NCBI RefSeq assembly: GCF_000214595.1
Contig: NZ_AFIG01000002.1
Coordinates: 105,876-169,875 of the forward strand
DNA: 64,000 nucleotides
Origin: Methylophaga thalassica MP
GTDB lineage: Bacteria; Pseudomonadota; Gammaproteobacteria; Nitrosococcales; Methylophagaceae
Direction: 5' to 3'
Position 1 is the first letter of the stretch. Each line of letters starts with the position of its first letter. Below are positions 17,192 through 25,837 of this stretch, piece after piece. The notes beneath the pieces are model-generated. The model did no database searches, was not told the DNA's origin, and saw nothing but the letters and a program-made list of their open reading frames with translations. The position numbers were made by a program, and so were the translations under genes.

Positions 17192-18499
17192 CTATTTAGG
17201 CCAGTGTGTGTGTAACTCATCAATAACGTAAACGTGTGTATGTCGCTTAAGACCATTGCTAGAATGAGGGTGATCGTCAGGCAGATCATAATGCGTATGC
17301 TCAATTTCACTAAGATCGTCAGCGGGCCATAACATTACTGCTACGATCACTGCCACGAGTGTAACGAGAGCAAATACTAAAAAGGTTATGGGTAACCCCC
17401 AAGTGGCACCCAACCATCCAGCTAGAGGATAGGATATGAGCCAACATGTATGTGAAAGTGAAAACTGAGCAGCAAATAAATCTGGACGATCTTCAGGATG
17501 TGAGGAGCGGGTCAGTAAACGTCCAGAAGGTGTCTGCACCATTGCATAACCAAAACCTAATAATGACCAGATCACCATCAACATGTTTGGACTACTGATG
17601 TTTGAGGCCACTACCAAGCCTAATGTTAATAGTAGGCTTGCTATAAGCATTAATGTGCGGTCTTTTACAACTCTCAACATAGCGGGCATAAGCAGTGCAG
17701 CTAACATAGAGCCTCCTCCGAAAAATGCTAGCGCCATAGCTGTGTCCTGGGCAGTCAGGCCAAACTTGGCTTGCATGATAACTACCGTATTAACAAACAC
17801 CATGGCTCCGGCTGCAGTAACACCGAAATTAAGTGCTAGTAAGCCGCGTAATCGGGGCGTCGCTAGGTAGAAGCGGATACCTCTTGTTGTCTTTTGTATG
17901 AAGCTCTTCTCCGTTCTTGGGCTAGGGCGGATTATTGGAAGACTAACGCTGGCTACTAAGACGGCTGAAGCGATAAAACCCAATACGGTACCTGAAAATA
18001 AGCCATGCCAACTCATGAACGATAGCAGCAGGGCTGCAAGTGTCGGGCTGATGAGGTTTTCCATATCATAAGCCAACCGAGACAATGAAAGAGCATTAGT
18101 GTAGTCATCTTCATCGGTAAGAATGTCTGGGATTGTGGCTTGAAATAAAGGCGTAAAACAGGCTGAGGTTGATTGTAAAAAAAAGATTAAAAGGTAGACC
18201 TGCCAGACCTCCGTTACAAAAGGCAAAAATAGGGCAACCCCTGCACGAATTAAGTCTAGCGATACTAGTACCTGCCGCCGTGGCAATGAACGCAATAGAG
18301 CCGAAGCGAAAGGCGCGATGAATACATATGCCAGCATTTTTATAGTTAAAACGGTACCTAAAATAAGACCTGCGTTTTCTTGTGCTAGCTCATAAGCTAG
18401 CAAGGCAAGTGCGACTGTAGCAAGTCCAGTACCTAATAGTGCAATCACCTGAGCCAAAAAAAGGTGTCTGTATATCGTATGGGTTAAAACTTTTAGCAT
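17192..18499 (-). CDS. MFS efflux transporter with His-rich tail (NreB-like)
   Basis: Membrane protein of 435 residues with 12 predicted helices and MFS features such as SLPRRQVLVSLDLIRAGVALF. The last ~40 residues are rich in histidine (HTHYDLPDDHPHSSN...HTHVYVIDELHTHW). Such tails occur in NreB-type nickel and cobalt exporters, and the position upstream of the czc operon supports metal export. Exact substrate is not clear. It ends 109 bases upstream of operator A and is not obviously under its control. The start ATG is at 18499. Confidence 0.8.
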   Translation of the reverse strand: MLKVLTHTIYRHLFLAQVIALLGTGLATVALALLAYELAQENAGLILGTVLTIKMLAYVFIAPFASALLRSLPRRQVLVSLDLIRAGVALFLPFVTEVWQVYLLIFFLQSTSACFTPLFQATIPDILTDEDDYTNALSLSRLAYDMENLISPTLAALLLSFMSWHGLFSGTVLGFIASAVLVASVSLPIIRPSPRTEKSFIQKTTRGIRFYLATPRLRGLLALNFGVTAAGAMVFVNTVVIMQAKFGLTAQDTAMALAFFGGGSMLAALLMPAMLRVVKDRTLMLIASLLLTLGLVVASNISSPNMLMVIWSLLGFGYAMVQTPSGRLLTRSSHPEDRPDLFAAQFSLSHTCWLISYPLAGWLGATWGLPITFLVFALVTLVAVIVAVMLWPADDLSEIEHTHYDLPDDHPHSSNGLKRHTHVYVIDELHTHWPK

Positions 18500-19172
18500 C
18501 TAGAGGTACTCCATGACAGATAAATCAAGATTTGTTTGATTGTACTCATCTGCAGTTCTTGCTCATCTAGTTTAATTATTTAAAATCGTTTTCGACATAC
18601 TGTAACGAGAAGACAAGAATTTCTACAACATGAAAAAAGCTTTTCTAAAGCACCTAAATAACAAACTAGTTCATAATTATCGAAGCGAGAATAATACTCA
18701 GATTCTACTTAAACCATTTAATAAAACTCTATAAACTACAGTAAATAGTTGGTTGGTATTTGTGCATGTGATTAGTCGGAAATCAGAAAGCACCTTGTTC
18801 TAGTTGAAATGAATAATCATAGTTCAAAATAAACTTGATTTTAGTTATGCTCAATCAAATAATCGCTTGCTAATCTTTTATAAAGTTGACATGTTTTTAT
18901 CTTTAGCTACCTAAAACTGTGGGACTATATATCTAAAGAAGGGGCAATCGTTTTTACCTATATCTCTAATATGACGACAACGTTCCAATTTGATTTAGAT
19001 AAGGGATGATATACATACTCTTATTCTGAGACCACATAATAAAGTGGATGATGATTGTAGTGATGCATCCGTATTGTTTTTCGGGTACAAGTAAAAGAGC
19101 CTACCGCTTTACGAGTCAATGAATCCCCCCATTACCTTTTGATATTGGTTTTGGGGGCTTTTGTATCCATGT
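18500..19172. other. Intergenic region at the right edge of the first metal cargo
   Basis: About 670 AT-rich bases between the MFS gene and the small minus-strand gene at 19173. I see no convincing gene. A 34-codon frame at 18630-18734 lacks a ribosome site. Near 19127-19160 a CCCCC...GGGGGCTTTTG hairpin could end plus-strand transcription. No transposon ends were recognised. Confidence 0.45.
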
Positions 19173-19307
19173 TTACATGAAGATCGACATAAGCATATCG
19201 ATGATGCCTTGTTTATCACAATATTGGTAGATTTCTATTAACTTTTCAATAACTTCATACCACAACATCATTCTTTGACTTTCTGTTTCACTTTTATGTC
19301 TATGCAT
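19173..19307 (-). CDS. Small hypothetical protein (44 aa)
   Basis: Short protein MHRHKSETES... ending DMLMSIFM. The ATG at 19307 has an ideal AGGAG site seven bases upstream, which is why I prefer it to the longer open frame reaching 19508. It looks like one or two amphipathic helices. Function unknown. The leader upstream on the minus strand carries a GCCT...AGGC stem followed by a T-run, a possible attenuator. Confidence 0.4.
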   Translation of the reverse strand: MHRHKSETESQRMMLWYEVIEKLIEIYQYCDKQGIIDMLMSIFM

Positions 19308-19810
19308 TAAGGTTCTCCTAAAAAAATAAAAAAACGGCCTATAAAAACAAGGCTCATCTTTATTTACTGTTTTTGAGAAATAACGCTTTTTTCTCGTATC
19401 AAATTTAATGATTGGTCGTAGTAATATTTCATTCACATTTTCTGTGGATAACCTTGTCAGTAACATCAGAAATGCCTTGTAAGTATAGGGAAAATACTGG
19501 TTGGTCAATAATTAAGCAGAACTGATTGAAGCGTTGACATCACACTGGTAAATTGCTACTTTCGTAATCAATATCGCTACTCGCGATACTTGGCTCCCGC
19601 CAAGCTCACCAAGATACGTCCACTGGCCGTACTCACAGCTCAATAGAGCAAATCCGATTGAAGTAACTTTATTTCCGACAGAAATCTTTTGTGTGTCTGC
19701 ACAGCTGTACGTTTTTTTGTGCCTCCAGATTAAAGGTTTCTGATCGACATTTAATTGTCGATTGAAAGCGGCTTGCTGACCGTTTAATCCAGCACTCAAT
19801 CACCCTTCAG

Positions 19811-19882
19811 GGCACATACACTGCCCTCTAGGGATAGCTTTGTCTGTGCCATTCCGAAGGATTTTTAATTCAAGGAGGCACA
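19811..19882 (+). promoter_or_regulatory. Leader with alternative pairing over the 19884 ribosome site
   Basis: TGTGCC (19845-19850) can pair with GGCACA at 19811-19816 or with GGCACA at 19877-19882. The second partner overlaps the AAGGAGG ribosome site. A competing hairpin GGGCA/TGCCC lies around 19810-19825. The leader could therefore switch between open and closed translation states. Confidence 0.45.
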
Positions 19883-19883
19883 A

Positions 19884-20159
19884 ATGGAGTTTAAAAAGCT
19901 GAGACGTGATGAAGTCCTGAAAGATGTTATTCAACGGGCGGGGACAAATGCAGAATTTAGACCATCAAAAGTTGAAAAGAAGGACGACCATGTTTCCAGA
20001 GCATATTGGGCTGGAGACAAGTTAGTAATCATTCTCGAAAAGGCACGAGCAGTCGTGGGCTATAACCTTTTCAGCAGATCCCAACTTAAACGAGCAAAAA
20101 GATATTCGCATGCTTTCCTAGTAGAGAAGCGGGTTTTATGGCAAAGGAGTGAGCAATGA
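19884..20159 (+). CDS. Small hypothetical backbone protein
   Basis: Protein of 91 residues, rich in Lys and Arg (calculated basic by eye), with an AAGGAGG site before the ATG. No known motif recognised. Its stop overlaps the start of the Cas4/RecB-like nuclease by four bases, so the two are translationally coupled and it probably assists the nuclease or is produced with it. Confidence 0.65.
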   Translation: MEFKKLRRDEVLKDVIQRAGTNAEFRPSKVEKKDDHVSRAYWAGDKLVIILEKARAVVGYNLFSRSQLKRAKRYSHAFLVEKRVLWQRSEQ

Positions 20160-21007
20160 TCCTCAGTCCTAGTCGCGTTCAAAAAGGGCAGACTTGTATG
20201 AAACAAGTCTGGTACCACTATAAGTTGGGTATAAGACCAAAGGTTACTTCAGCAAACCTTGCTTTTGGTAAAGCGGTGGATGACACCGTTATGGATTACT
20301 TAAAAGCAGTAACGCTAGGTACACGGATTTCTTCAATTGAAGATGTCTTTGTTAGACATTGGAAAAAGCAAACATCAGTTTCACTTGAGTATTCGGCCAC
20401 ACAGTCGGAGAACAAACTGAAAGAGATGGGCGCTGCGATGGCTGGCAAGTTTCCAGTTAAATGGGAAGAGTCCGGACTAATGGTTTTTATCATGCCAGAC
20501 GGTTCACCTGCATTGCAGGTTGAACTCGCAGTTCAGATATCACCGAAAGATAGCTTAAAAGGATATCTCGATTTAATCGCTATGGATCAGATTGGCAGAA
20601 TCATCATTTTAGACATCAAAACAACAGGTGTCGCCTACGATGATTTGTTTGTTCGTCAATCAGATCAATTAACGGCTTATCAACTGCTAGTAGATAGTCA
20701 TGCAGAGACATTAGGTATAGAACAGGCCGACCAGGTTGGTTTCATGTGCTTGCACAAGAAAAAAGACCCAGTAATCCATCTACCCCAAATAGTCGACCGC
20801 AGACCAACAAATCGAGTTAGAGAATATATTCAAACCTGTCAGTGGTTTGTTAACGACTACAACAACGGACGGTTTAACCGCAGTCCGCTTGGAGCCTTTA
20901 ACAGCCCTTGTTCAATGTGTAACTTTAGTAGGTTATGCAGCGAGGGATGCACTGAAGATTTGTCTATTCCTGATAGGGCGATGTCTGCCCTGCAGTTGGC
21001 AGCATAG
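20156..21007 (+). CDS. PD-(D/E)XK exonuclease, Cas4/RecB-like with Fe-S cysteines
   Basis: Protein of 283 residues. The nuclease core shows GYLDL with D139, then LDIKTTG (D153, K155) and QLTAY (Q171, Y175), the standard PD-(D/E)XK plus QxxxY set. A cysteine at residue 14 and a C-terminal cluster C252-x2-C255-x5-C261-x3-C265 fit the iron-sulfur cluster of Cas4/AddB-type enzymes. It probably resects DNA ends and works with SSB and the annealing protein at 7173-8423, as Exo does with Bet in SXT-type elements. The metal cargo now lies between the two parts of this module. Confidence 0.85.
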   Translation: MILSPSRVQKGQTCMKQVWYHYKLGIRPKVTSANLAFGKAVDDTVMDYLKAVTLGTRISSIEDVFVRHWKKQTSVSLEYSATQSENKLKEMGAAMAGKFPVKWEESGLMVFIMPDGSPALQVELAVQISPKDSLKGYLDLIAMDQIGRIIILDIKTTGVAYDDLFVRQSDQLTAYQLLVDSHAETLGIEQADQVGFMCLHKKKDPVIHLPQIVDRRPTNRVREYIQTCQWFVNDYNNGRFNRSPLGAFNSPCSMCNFSRLCSEGCTEDLSIPDRAMSALQLAA

Positions 21008-21021
21008 GAGGGCGATAAGTG

Positions 21022-21306
21022 ATGCAATTAGCACTCAATTTCGATCTCCTTCCCTTAGAGCCAGATGAATGGAATTTAACCCAAGAACTGGCCGAGGAGC
21101 TGCACGAAAAGTTCTATATTCGAAGCATTAAGTTATTGAGAGACTCTGTTAGAGGAGGTAAACAATGGCAAGAATTAATGTCCTGGATAGATGAACCTAT
21201 CGTTAATGATAATCGCCCCTTTAGCTTTGCAACTTGTTGCAAGATGATAGGGATTGAAGATCCAGAAGCGAACCGCGAAACAATTAAAAAATATTTAGCT
21301 ATGTAA
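21022..21306 (+). CDS. Hypothetical backbone protein
   Basis: Protein of 94 residues, starting at the ATG at 21022 with AGGAGGG upstream (a GTG at 21019 is less well placed). The last third, FSFATCCKMIGIEDPEANRETIKKYL, looks like a helix-turn-helix-type segment found in some phage and element proteins. No function can be given. It follows the nuclease gene by 14 bases and is followed by a structured leader. Confidence 0.6.
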   Translation: MQLALNFDLLPLEPDEWNLTQELAEELHEKFYIRSIKLLRDSVRGGKQWQELMSWIDEPIVNDNRPFSFATCCKMIGIEDPEANRETIKKYLAM

Positions 21307-21328
21307 ATAGTTAGAAATCGTTTCACCC

Positions 21329-21369
21329 AAAGGGGTGGTTTTTACCACCGCCCCTTTAGGGGTAGTGGT
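21329..21369 (+). promoter_or_regulatory. Three-part alternative hairpin leader before the MoxR gene
   Basis: The middle element (ACCAC-x2-CCCCTTT, 21344-21357) can pair with AAAGGGG-x-GGT before it (21329-21339) or with GGGG-x2-GTGGT after it (21359-21369). The two hairpins exclude each other. The second lies just upstream of the AGGAG site of the 21392 gene. The leader could act as a translation or attenuation switch. Confidence 0.5.
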
Positions 21370-21391
21370 ATTTCAAATTAGGAGATAACAC

Positions 21392-22408
21392 ATGAAAACG
21401 ATGCAATACGATATCGGTTTAACATTCGGCATTGATGCTGCTGTAGGTCAATTCATCACTGGATATGAACCTGGTTCTCAGTATGTTCCATCAGCTGAAG
21501 AAAATTATCGTTTTGACAAAAGTGTTTTACGAGACCTTATGGTCTGGTGGAACATGAACCTATCTGGAAACAATAAAGATGGCATGTATTTGTTCGGACC
21601 TACTGGTGCGGGTAAATCAGCTGCTTTAGTCAACTTCTGTGCATTACTAAATATACCGATGTATGAAAAAACGATATATGAAGGGATGGAATTTGATGTT
21701 TTGATGGGGCGTACCGAAATCGTTGGTGGAGATACCGTATTTATGTATGGTGTTGTTCCACTGGCGATGGGTGCAGAAAATGAACCTGGAATACTTGTGC
21801 TCAATGAGATTGACCGAGCAGATGATGCAGTCTTAACTGGATTATATGAAGTATTAGCAGGACGTCCCTTAGTTCTGGATGCGGCTGGCCATCATGTTGT
21901 AAAACCTGACAATGCATTTTGTTTTGCTGCCACAGGTAATACAAATATGGCTGGAGCCAGTGACGATTACAGTAATGCTAATAAGCAAGACTTAGCATTT
22001 GTTGATCGTTTCTGGAAAGTATCTGTGGGCTACCCAGAAAAAGAAGTGGAAATGACTATTCTGAAGTCTGTGGTACCGGATTTATCTGACGAGTTGCAAG
22101 AAAAAATGATTGATGTTGCCAATGACATTCGATCTCTGCATACCGAAGGTGAAAATCGGATTCCATTAACCATGAGTACTCGAACACTTTTACGCTGGGC
22201 TAACATGACTAAGGCTTATCATGGATTCAGTAGTGCAATAGATGTTTCACCTATTGCTTACGCAATGGATCGGGCTCTACTTAATGTAGCTGACCGACCA
22301 ACGCGAGCCGCTATCATCGAAGTTGCAGAATTACACATTGGTGATGCATGGGCTTCTGAAACTACAAAGGCAACATGGACTAATGGAGGTAATCCACTCA
22401 ATGACTGA
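21392..22408 (+). CDS. MoxR/CobS-type AAA+ ATPase
   Basis: Protein of 338 residues with Walker A GPTGAGKS (69-76), Walker B ILVLNEID (134-141) and later sensor residues (FAATGNTN, STRTLLRW). MoxR-type ATPases work as chaperone or chelatase-like motors with vWA partners. The vWA partner is encoded at 25838. SXT/R391-type elements carry a CobS-like gene in the same setting next to ssb, bet and exo. The stop overlaps the start of the next gene by eight bases, so translation is coupled. Confidence 0.88.
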   Translation: MKTMQYDIGLTFGIDAAVGQFITGYEPGSQYVPSAEENYRFDKSVLRDLMVWWNMNLSGNNKDGMYLFGPTGAGKSAALVNFCALLNIPMYEKTIYEGMEFDVLMGRTEIVGGDTVFMYGVVPLAMGAENEPGILVLNEIDRADDAVLTGLYEVLAGRPLVLDAAGHHVVKPDNAFCFAATGNTNMAGASDDYSNANKQDLAFVDRFWKVSVGYPEKEVEMTILKSVVPDLSDELQEKMIDVANDIRSLHTEGENRIPLTMSTRTLLRWANMTKAYHGFSSAIDVSPIAYAMDRALLNVADRPTRAAIIEVAELHIGDAWASETTKATWTNGGNPLND

Positions 22409-23192
22409 TTTATATGAGCTTTACCGAAAAGACAGCCCTAGTAGTCAAGGGACAAAAGACTGGGTAATCAAAGTCACAGCGTCAAACGAACTTACCGTGA
22501 TGTTTGGTAAGACCGGCTCCAAGCTTCGCACTAGAGTACTTAAACTAGACAAAAATGTGGATGCCTGGAGTGAACAGCTGGAGCGTGTTAAACAAAAATT
22601 GAATGATGGCTATTCAAAGATTGGTAAAGCACGCATCGACGACAAAGGCAATGTCACGATGGCTCAAGATATCGAAGAGCAATCATGGAGTATGTCGGAG
22701 ATAGACCAAGCTGAAGTTGAAACCGCATTGAAATCACTTGTTGATGACATTGTGGCCTATAGCTTTGACAATGGCTTTAATGAAATGCTGTTATCGGCTG
22801 AATATGACAGTAACCTGAAGGGATCCATCATCTCGTGTGATGGCTTACTGCCAAGTAGAGGATGGAAAATCATTAAAGATGATGGTTTAAACTTTCTAAC
22901 AGACGGTAAGGTTATTGGTGGAGGAAAAATAGAAAGCTCATTACAGCTGTTGTTGTTAGTGGGATTATCTAAGAAGCTTCCTGATGGCTCAATTTCAGCC
23001 GTAGCGTTCAAAGGACAGAACTCGCGGGATTTAATGCCAAGCAAACGAGGCTTACCCGCTGACTTTGCAGAAGCATTAGAGCTACCGTCAAAGTATGTTC
23101 GTGAATTAGCACAGGCAATTGGTATTATTGCAAAGCCTGTACCCATTCTATCTAATGAGGATGTCAGTACGCCGGCAGCTATTTGTTTTTAA
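22401..23192 (+). CDS. WGR-like domain protein of the MoxR/vWA module
   Basis: Protein of 263 residues. The true start is the ATG at 22401 with GGAGG upstream, not the earlier in-frame ATG at 22323. Residues about 20-75 (DWVIKVTASNELTVMFGKTGSKLRTRVL...KQKLNDGYSKIG) resemble a WGR domain, a small nucleic-acid-binding fold. The C-terminal part is unknown and ends PAAICF. WGR proteins are known partners of MoxR/vWA conflict-type systems, so a DNA-binding role is plausible. A terminator follows directly. Confidence 0.55.
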   Translation: MTDLYELYRKDSPSSQGTKDWVIKVTASNELTVMFGKTGSKLRTRVLKLDKNVDAWSEQLERVKQKLNDGYSKIGKARIDDKGNVTMAQDIEEQSWSMSEIDQAEVETALKSLVDDIVAYSFDNGFNEMLLSAEYDSNLKGSIISCDGLLPSRGWKIIKDDGLNFLTDGKVIGGGKIESSLQLLLLVGLSKKLPDGSISAVAFKGQNSRDLMPSKRGLPADFAEALELPSKYVRELAQAIGIIAKPVPILSNEDVSTPAAICF

Positions 23193-23197
23193 CAGCC

Positions 23198-23229
23198 AAA
23201 AAAGCCGTCCCTTAGGGGCGGCTTTTTTT
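23198..23229 (+). terminator. Rho-independent terminator
   Basis: AAAGCCGTCCC pairs with GGGGCGGCTTT around a TTA loop and is followed by a run of T to 23229. It ends the 21392-23192 transcript. The transfer operator starts at the next base. Confidence 0.9.
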
Positions 23230-23258
23230 ATAACTAGCTTTCCACAATATCCGGTTAT
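23230..23258. promoter_or_regulatory. Transfer operator site 1
   Basis: 29-bp imperfect inverted repeat, left arm ATAACTAG, right arm CCGGTTAT, centre containing CAATAT. It shares its right half with the sites at 27738, 55348 and 61801. It lies 65 bases before the DUF1173 start. It is the most divergent of the four copies. Confidence 0.75.
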
Positions 23259-23323
23259 TTATTCAAATCAATCTCATAGCTCTATAGAGTGCAATGTGAA
23301 TTAGTCTAAATTAGGGTTAATGT

Positions 23324-24601
23324 ATGAATCCAATTCGCATTCGTTTTGACCAGGGCACTGCTTATACTCGTGATTGGTTAGCAGACAATGAAGCAGAGGC
23401 TCAGAGAGTACTTGCGACATTCAAAACTCGAAATATCACTCCCCGCTGCGAGTGCAATGAAAAAATGCCGCCCATGTACATATCGCATAGGACAAGATAT
23501 TTTCTTGCAAGAAATCCTGGCACCGGTTCACTTCATTCTCCTGAGTGTCCATCATTTGAAATGGAGACTGAAGATAGCGGCAGAATCACATATGAAAATG
23601 ATGTAATCAAAACAAAAAGTGATGGAACATTATCATTAAAGATCCTAGCGCCATTGGCTTATAAAAGGGTCGACAGAGCAGCTAAGGAGGAAAGTGATAT
23701 TGATTCACTTGTTCCACCCAAGCCAAAGACACAGAGCTCAAAGCGTGATGCGATGTCTTTGTCTGGACTTCTCGCATTAATGTGGGAAGAAGCTGAGTTA
23801 AACAGATGGCACCCAGGATTTAATAAACGCCGGATCTGGGCGGTGGCCAGAAATCGTTTGTTGGATGTTGCACAACGAATCTACACAAAACGGACAAATA
23901 TCGCTGATGTTATTTATATTCCGGAACATTTTAATGATGCTTCTAAAGAAGCAATTGATGAGCGAAGAAGGGCCGAATTTAGCCGGATTATGACTTCTAC
24001 CAGTATTTCAACAAAGTACATGGTAGTCATAGGTGGGATTCGTAAAGTCAACATACAGCAGAACTCGATAGCCATTATGCTGAGACATCAAAGTGATGCA
24101 GTGAAATACTGGGGAACCCAGCATGTTATGAAAAAAATGGAAAATAGCTTGGTGTTATCCATTCTGAATGATACCGATGATCCTAGACTGGTCTATACAA
24201 TGATGGTGGTCAGTCGGGATAGCAATGATGTGCTCCACATACAAGATATTGGTTTTTTATTAGCTGATATTCACATGATCCCAACCTACTTTGAGCAAGA
24301 CAGATTAATGACTGAGAAACTTATCATGGAAGGTCATAAATTCATTAAAACAATGCGTTTTGATGGTTCAAAGAACACTGTCTATCCGAATTATCTGCTA
24401 GTGGATAATCCTAACAAACCTACACCTATGGCAATATTCAGAACATTTGCTTCTGAGAATGAGATTGAGCAAAGGCACATAGCGATAAGCAGATGGAAGA
24501 ATAAGTATGGCCAATATTGGATTTGGGATATGGAAACACAAGGAGAAAGCGTACCTAACCTGACAAGCTTTACTTACTCAGATCATCAATGGGAAGTGTA
24601 A
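23324..24601 (+). CDS. DUF1173-like conserved element protein
   Basis: Protein of 425 residues. The N-terminal ~90 residues hold a Cys/His set (RCECNEKMPPMY, LARNPGTGSLHSPECPSFE) like the DUF1173 family found on integrative elements and plasmids; this could bind a metal. The rest is mixed alpha/beta, with a conserved-looking region LSGLLALMWEEAELNRWHPGFNKRRIW. Function unknown. It follows transfer operator site 1, so it is probably turned on with the pilus and tra genes. Confidence 0.7.
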   Translation: MNPIRIRFDQGTAYTRDWLADNEAEAQRVLATFKTRNITPRCECNEKMPPMYISHRTRYFLARNPGTGSLHSPECPSFEMETEDSGRITYENDVIKTKSDGTLSLKILAPLAYKRVDRAAKEESDIDSLVPPKPKTQSSKRDAMSLSGLLALMWEEAELNRWHPGFNKRRIWAVARNRLLDVAQRIYTKRTNIADVIYIPEHFNDASKEAIDERRRAEFSRIMTSTSISTKYMVVIGGIRKVNIQQNSIAIMLRHQSDAVKYWGTQHVMKKMENSLVLSILNDTDDPRLVYTMMVVSRDSNDVLHIQDIGFLLADIHMIPTYFEQDRLMTEKLIMEGHKFIKTMRFDGSKNTVYPNYLLVDNPNKPTPMAIFRTFASENEIEQRHIAISRWKNKYGQYWIWDMETQGESVPNLTSFTYSDHQWEV

Positions 24602-24737
24602 GTCTAAATTTGTGAACTAGTAGTCTTGCATGCACGGGGGCATCGTAATAACATTCAATGAACTAGGTTTCTGACTCGTCATTGAATTGATGAGTAAGAA
24701 CTGGAACTGGCCCAGATAATTTAGCCAGTCTCAACTA

Positions 24738-24796
24738 CCCGAATGGGAAATATTTTTTCCTCATTCGGGGGACTAGTATTTCTATTCGGGTTTTTT
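24738..24796 (+). promoter_or_regulatory. Attenuator-like leader before the DUF3150 gene
   Basis: CCCGAATG (24738-24745) can pair with CATTCGGG (24762-24769) or with ATTCGGG (24784-24790). The latter is followed by TTTTTT (24791-24796), so the second pairing would make a terminator. Pairing with the first copy would prevent it. This is the layout of a transcription attenuator. The 24602-24737 stretch upstream holds no gene. Confidence 0.55.
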
Positions 24797-24818
24797 CGTT
24801 TTAATAAGGAGAAACCTA

Positions 24819-25826
24819 ATGGAAGTATTAGATCAAACAGTTTGGATTCATATCAACTATCGTACATGGCAGGGCAAGAAAACTCTGACACGTGATGAAT
24901 TAAAACGATATGCTGATCCAAGCAAGACCCCACCTGAAGACCTCATCACCCCTGGTACTAAAGCAATTGCTGATCCTGAGAAGCTGAAGCGCATTAACAG
25001 TTTAGGGAAACGCATTCATCGGGAATGTGAAAAAGTCTGTCTCAAAGCGTTTGGTGCTTATGGAACGTCGATCGAAGCTGGAGAAACATTACTAGCTAGA
25101 TTGCAGGAATTAAAAGACGAGCATCACATGTTAATCAGCGAATATTTGGATAGCTATGAGCAATCCAATATTGAATGGATAAATGATCATCCTCAATGGG
25201 AGGATTGGTTAAGAAATTCCATGATGAGTCGCGGAGAAATTGAGAATCGATTCAAGTTTGAATATCAAGCTTACAAAATCTCAAGTGGTGGCCAAGGAGC
25301 ACTAATGAATGACGGTCTGATACAAGAGCAGAATGGCTTGTTAGGACAGTTGTTATTGGAAATCGAGAAGATGGCAAATGATGCGTGGGTTGCGTCCTAT
25401 GAAAATAGAGACAAGACCGGTCAAAAAGCGTTATCGCCCATTCGCACGATATTGAACAAGCTCAAAACACTGAGCTATATCAGTAATAAAGTGAATGTAC
25501 TCATTAAGCGAGTGAACGATGTTCTTAACTCGATGCCAAAATCCGGACCAATTGAAGGTGCCGATCTCTCATCGGTATGTGGATTACTAAACTTATTGGG
25601 CTCGTCAAAACGCATGACGGACTTCATTAACCAGGTACCACAACATCAAAACGATGTGTTCGACCAAATTGAGGAAAATGATGAAGAAAACTTAATCCTT
25701 TCGGAACCGGCAGACACTGCCAGAAACGAAGAGTTTGAGTTTGATACTACTGAGGAATCAGAAGTTAACGTCAACACTCCCTCTATCCCTAAACCAGTCG
25801 CGCAGCCAGCGCTATTTTGCTTCTAA
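24819..25826 (+). CDS. DUF3150-type protein of the MoxR/vWA module
   Basis: Mostly helical protein of 335 residues that resembles the DUF3150 family encoded between CobS-like and vWA genes in SXT/R391-type elements. It has long charged helices and an acidic linker near residues 280-320. The C-terminal tip reads PVAQPALFCF and contains QPALF, which fits the Q-x-x-L-F pattern of sliding-clamp-binding peptides. AAGGAG precedes the ATG. The vWA gene follows after 11 bases. Confidence 0.7.
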   Translation: MEVLDQTVWIHINYRTWQGKKTLTRDELKRYADPSKTPPEDLITPGTKAIADPEKLKRINSLGKRIHRECEKVCLKAFGAYGTSIEAGETLLARLQELKDEHHMLISEYLDSYEQSNIEWINDHPQWEDWLRNSMMSRGEIENRFKFEYQAYKISSGGQGALMNDGLIQEQNGLLGQLLLEIEKMANDAWVASYENRDKTGQKALSPIRTILNKLKTLSYISNKVNVLIKRVNDVLNSMPKSGPIEGADLSSVCGLLNLLGSSKRMTDFINQVPQHQNDVFDQIEENDEENLILSEPADTARNEEFEFDTTEESEVNVNTPSIPKPVAQPALFCF

Positions 25827-25837
25827 AGGAGTAAGTT

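Noticed and set aside
18630..18734. Plus-strand frame of 34 codons in the 18.5-19.2 kb gap
   Set aside because: No ribosome site and AT-rich codons that could arise by chance.
19512..19799. Minus-strand open frame of 95 codons
   Set aside because: It starts with TTG without a ribosome site and lies over the leader of the 19884 gene. It has no recognisable domain.
22323..22400. N-terminal extension of the WGR-like protein
   Set aside because: The upstream ATG lies deep in the MoxR gene. The ATG at 22401 has GGAGG at the right distance.
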